The notes under the pieces are model-generated. The model saw only the letters and a list, made by a program, of their open reading frames with translations. It was not told the DNA's origin and did no database searches. A DNA stretch of 64,000 nt from positions 62,001-126,000 of the forward strand of contig JBOEHK010000005.1 of the NCBI GenBank assembly GCA_050633885.1, in the 5' to 3' direction. Within the stretch, counting starts at the first letter, position 1. The number at the start of each line of letters is the position of its first letter. The translations under genes were made by a program, and so were the position numbers. This document shows, one piece after another, positions 63,951 to 64,000 of the stretch. The stretch comes from JAWSVE01 sp050633885 (GTDB lineage Bacteria > Pseudomonadota > Gammaproteobacteria > Pseudomonadales > Cellvibrionaceae).

Positions 63951-64000
63951 TCATCACTTCAATGCATTTACAACATCGGCAGAAAATTTTGCGATATTAA

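Noticed and set aside
1..64000. CRISPR arrays, tRNA/rRNA genes, prophage or integron
   Set aside because: No regularly spaced repeats, cloverleaf, rRNA core or integrase was seen on either strand by eye.

Overview
The window looks like chromosomal DNA from a free-living, probably marine gammaproteobacterium near the Pseudomonadales/Cellvibrionales. It is AT-rich (G+C in the low 40s by eye, not computed). The strongest taxonomic evidence is gene order. The stretch clpB-pgeF-rluD-bamD ... pilS-pilR-fimT-fimU-pilV-pilW-pilX-pilY1-pilE-ispH-fkpB-lspA-ileS-ribF-murJ (about 32.7-60.8 kb) follows the Pseudomonas aeruginosa order as I remember it, but with nadE placed between bamD and pilS and no pilY2-like gene. 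No rRNA, tRNA, CRISPR array, prophage or classical insertion sequence was recognised. The only mobile-type gene is a REP-associated tyrosine transposase (RAYT).

Layout. 0-8.3 kb: the end of an HDOD-domain gene and sthA (plus strand), then a minus-strand series with an AI-2E-family permease, a PlsC-like acyltransferase, prfC, tesB, an uncharacterised hotdog/MaoC-like protein and a nitronate-monooxygenase-like enzyme. 8.7-13.4 kb: a MATE transporter, rimI, a long divergent HolD-like protein and leuA with a strong promoter. 13.9-21.1 kb: a signalling locus of one double-receiver protein and two tandem hybrid histidine kinases, each 1004 residues long, with no output domain. 21.2-28 kb: the RAYT, a flavin reductase, lhgO, purU, an acyl-CoA ligase (DmdB/AlkK-like), a DUF4920 protein and a hypothetical lipoprotein. 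28.3-31.7 kb: the ilvI-ilvH-ilvC operon, closed by a clear terminator and opened by an attenuator-like hairpin. 32.2-40.5 kb: a DUF4124 protein, clpB with a heat-shock-type promoter, pgeF, rluD, bamD and nadE. 40.8-53.1 kb: the PilS/PilR two-component system and the type IV pilus minor-pilin/PilY1 operon. 53.1-60.8 kb: the ispH-fkpB-lspA-ileS-ribF-murJ block. 60.9-64 kb: an outer-membrane barrel protein and two secreted lipoprotein hydrolases.

How the genes work together. The ilvI/ilvH/ilvC and leuA genes cover branched-chain amino-acid synthesis. PilS/PilR belongs to the pilin-regulating NtrBC-like family. The fimT-pilE operon encodes the minor pilins and PilY1 adhesin that prime type IV pilus assembly. 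LspA and BamD serve envelope lipoproteins and outer-membrane assembly, and MurJ flips lipid II.

The most unusual observations are the PilY1 protein, whose vWA domain is interrupted by about 600-700 residues carrying three copies of a beta-type repeat, and the output-less response-regulator/twin-hybrid-kinase locus. I found no convincing wholly new multi-gene system. Most of the window is conserved housekeeping DNA, and the regulatory sites listed are motif matches read by eye.
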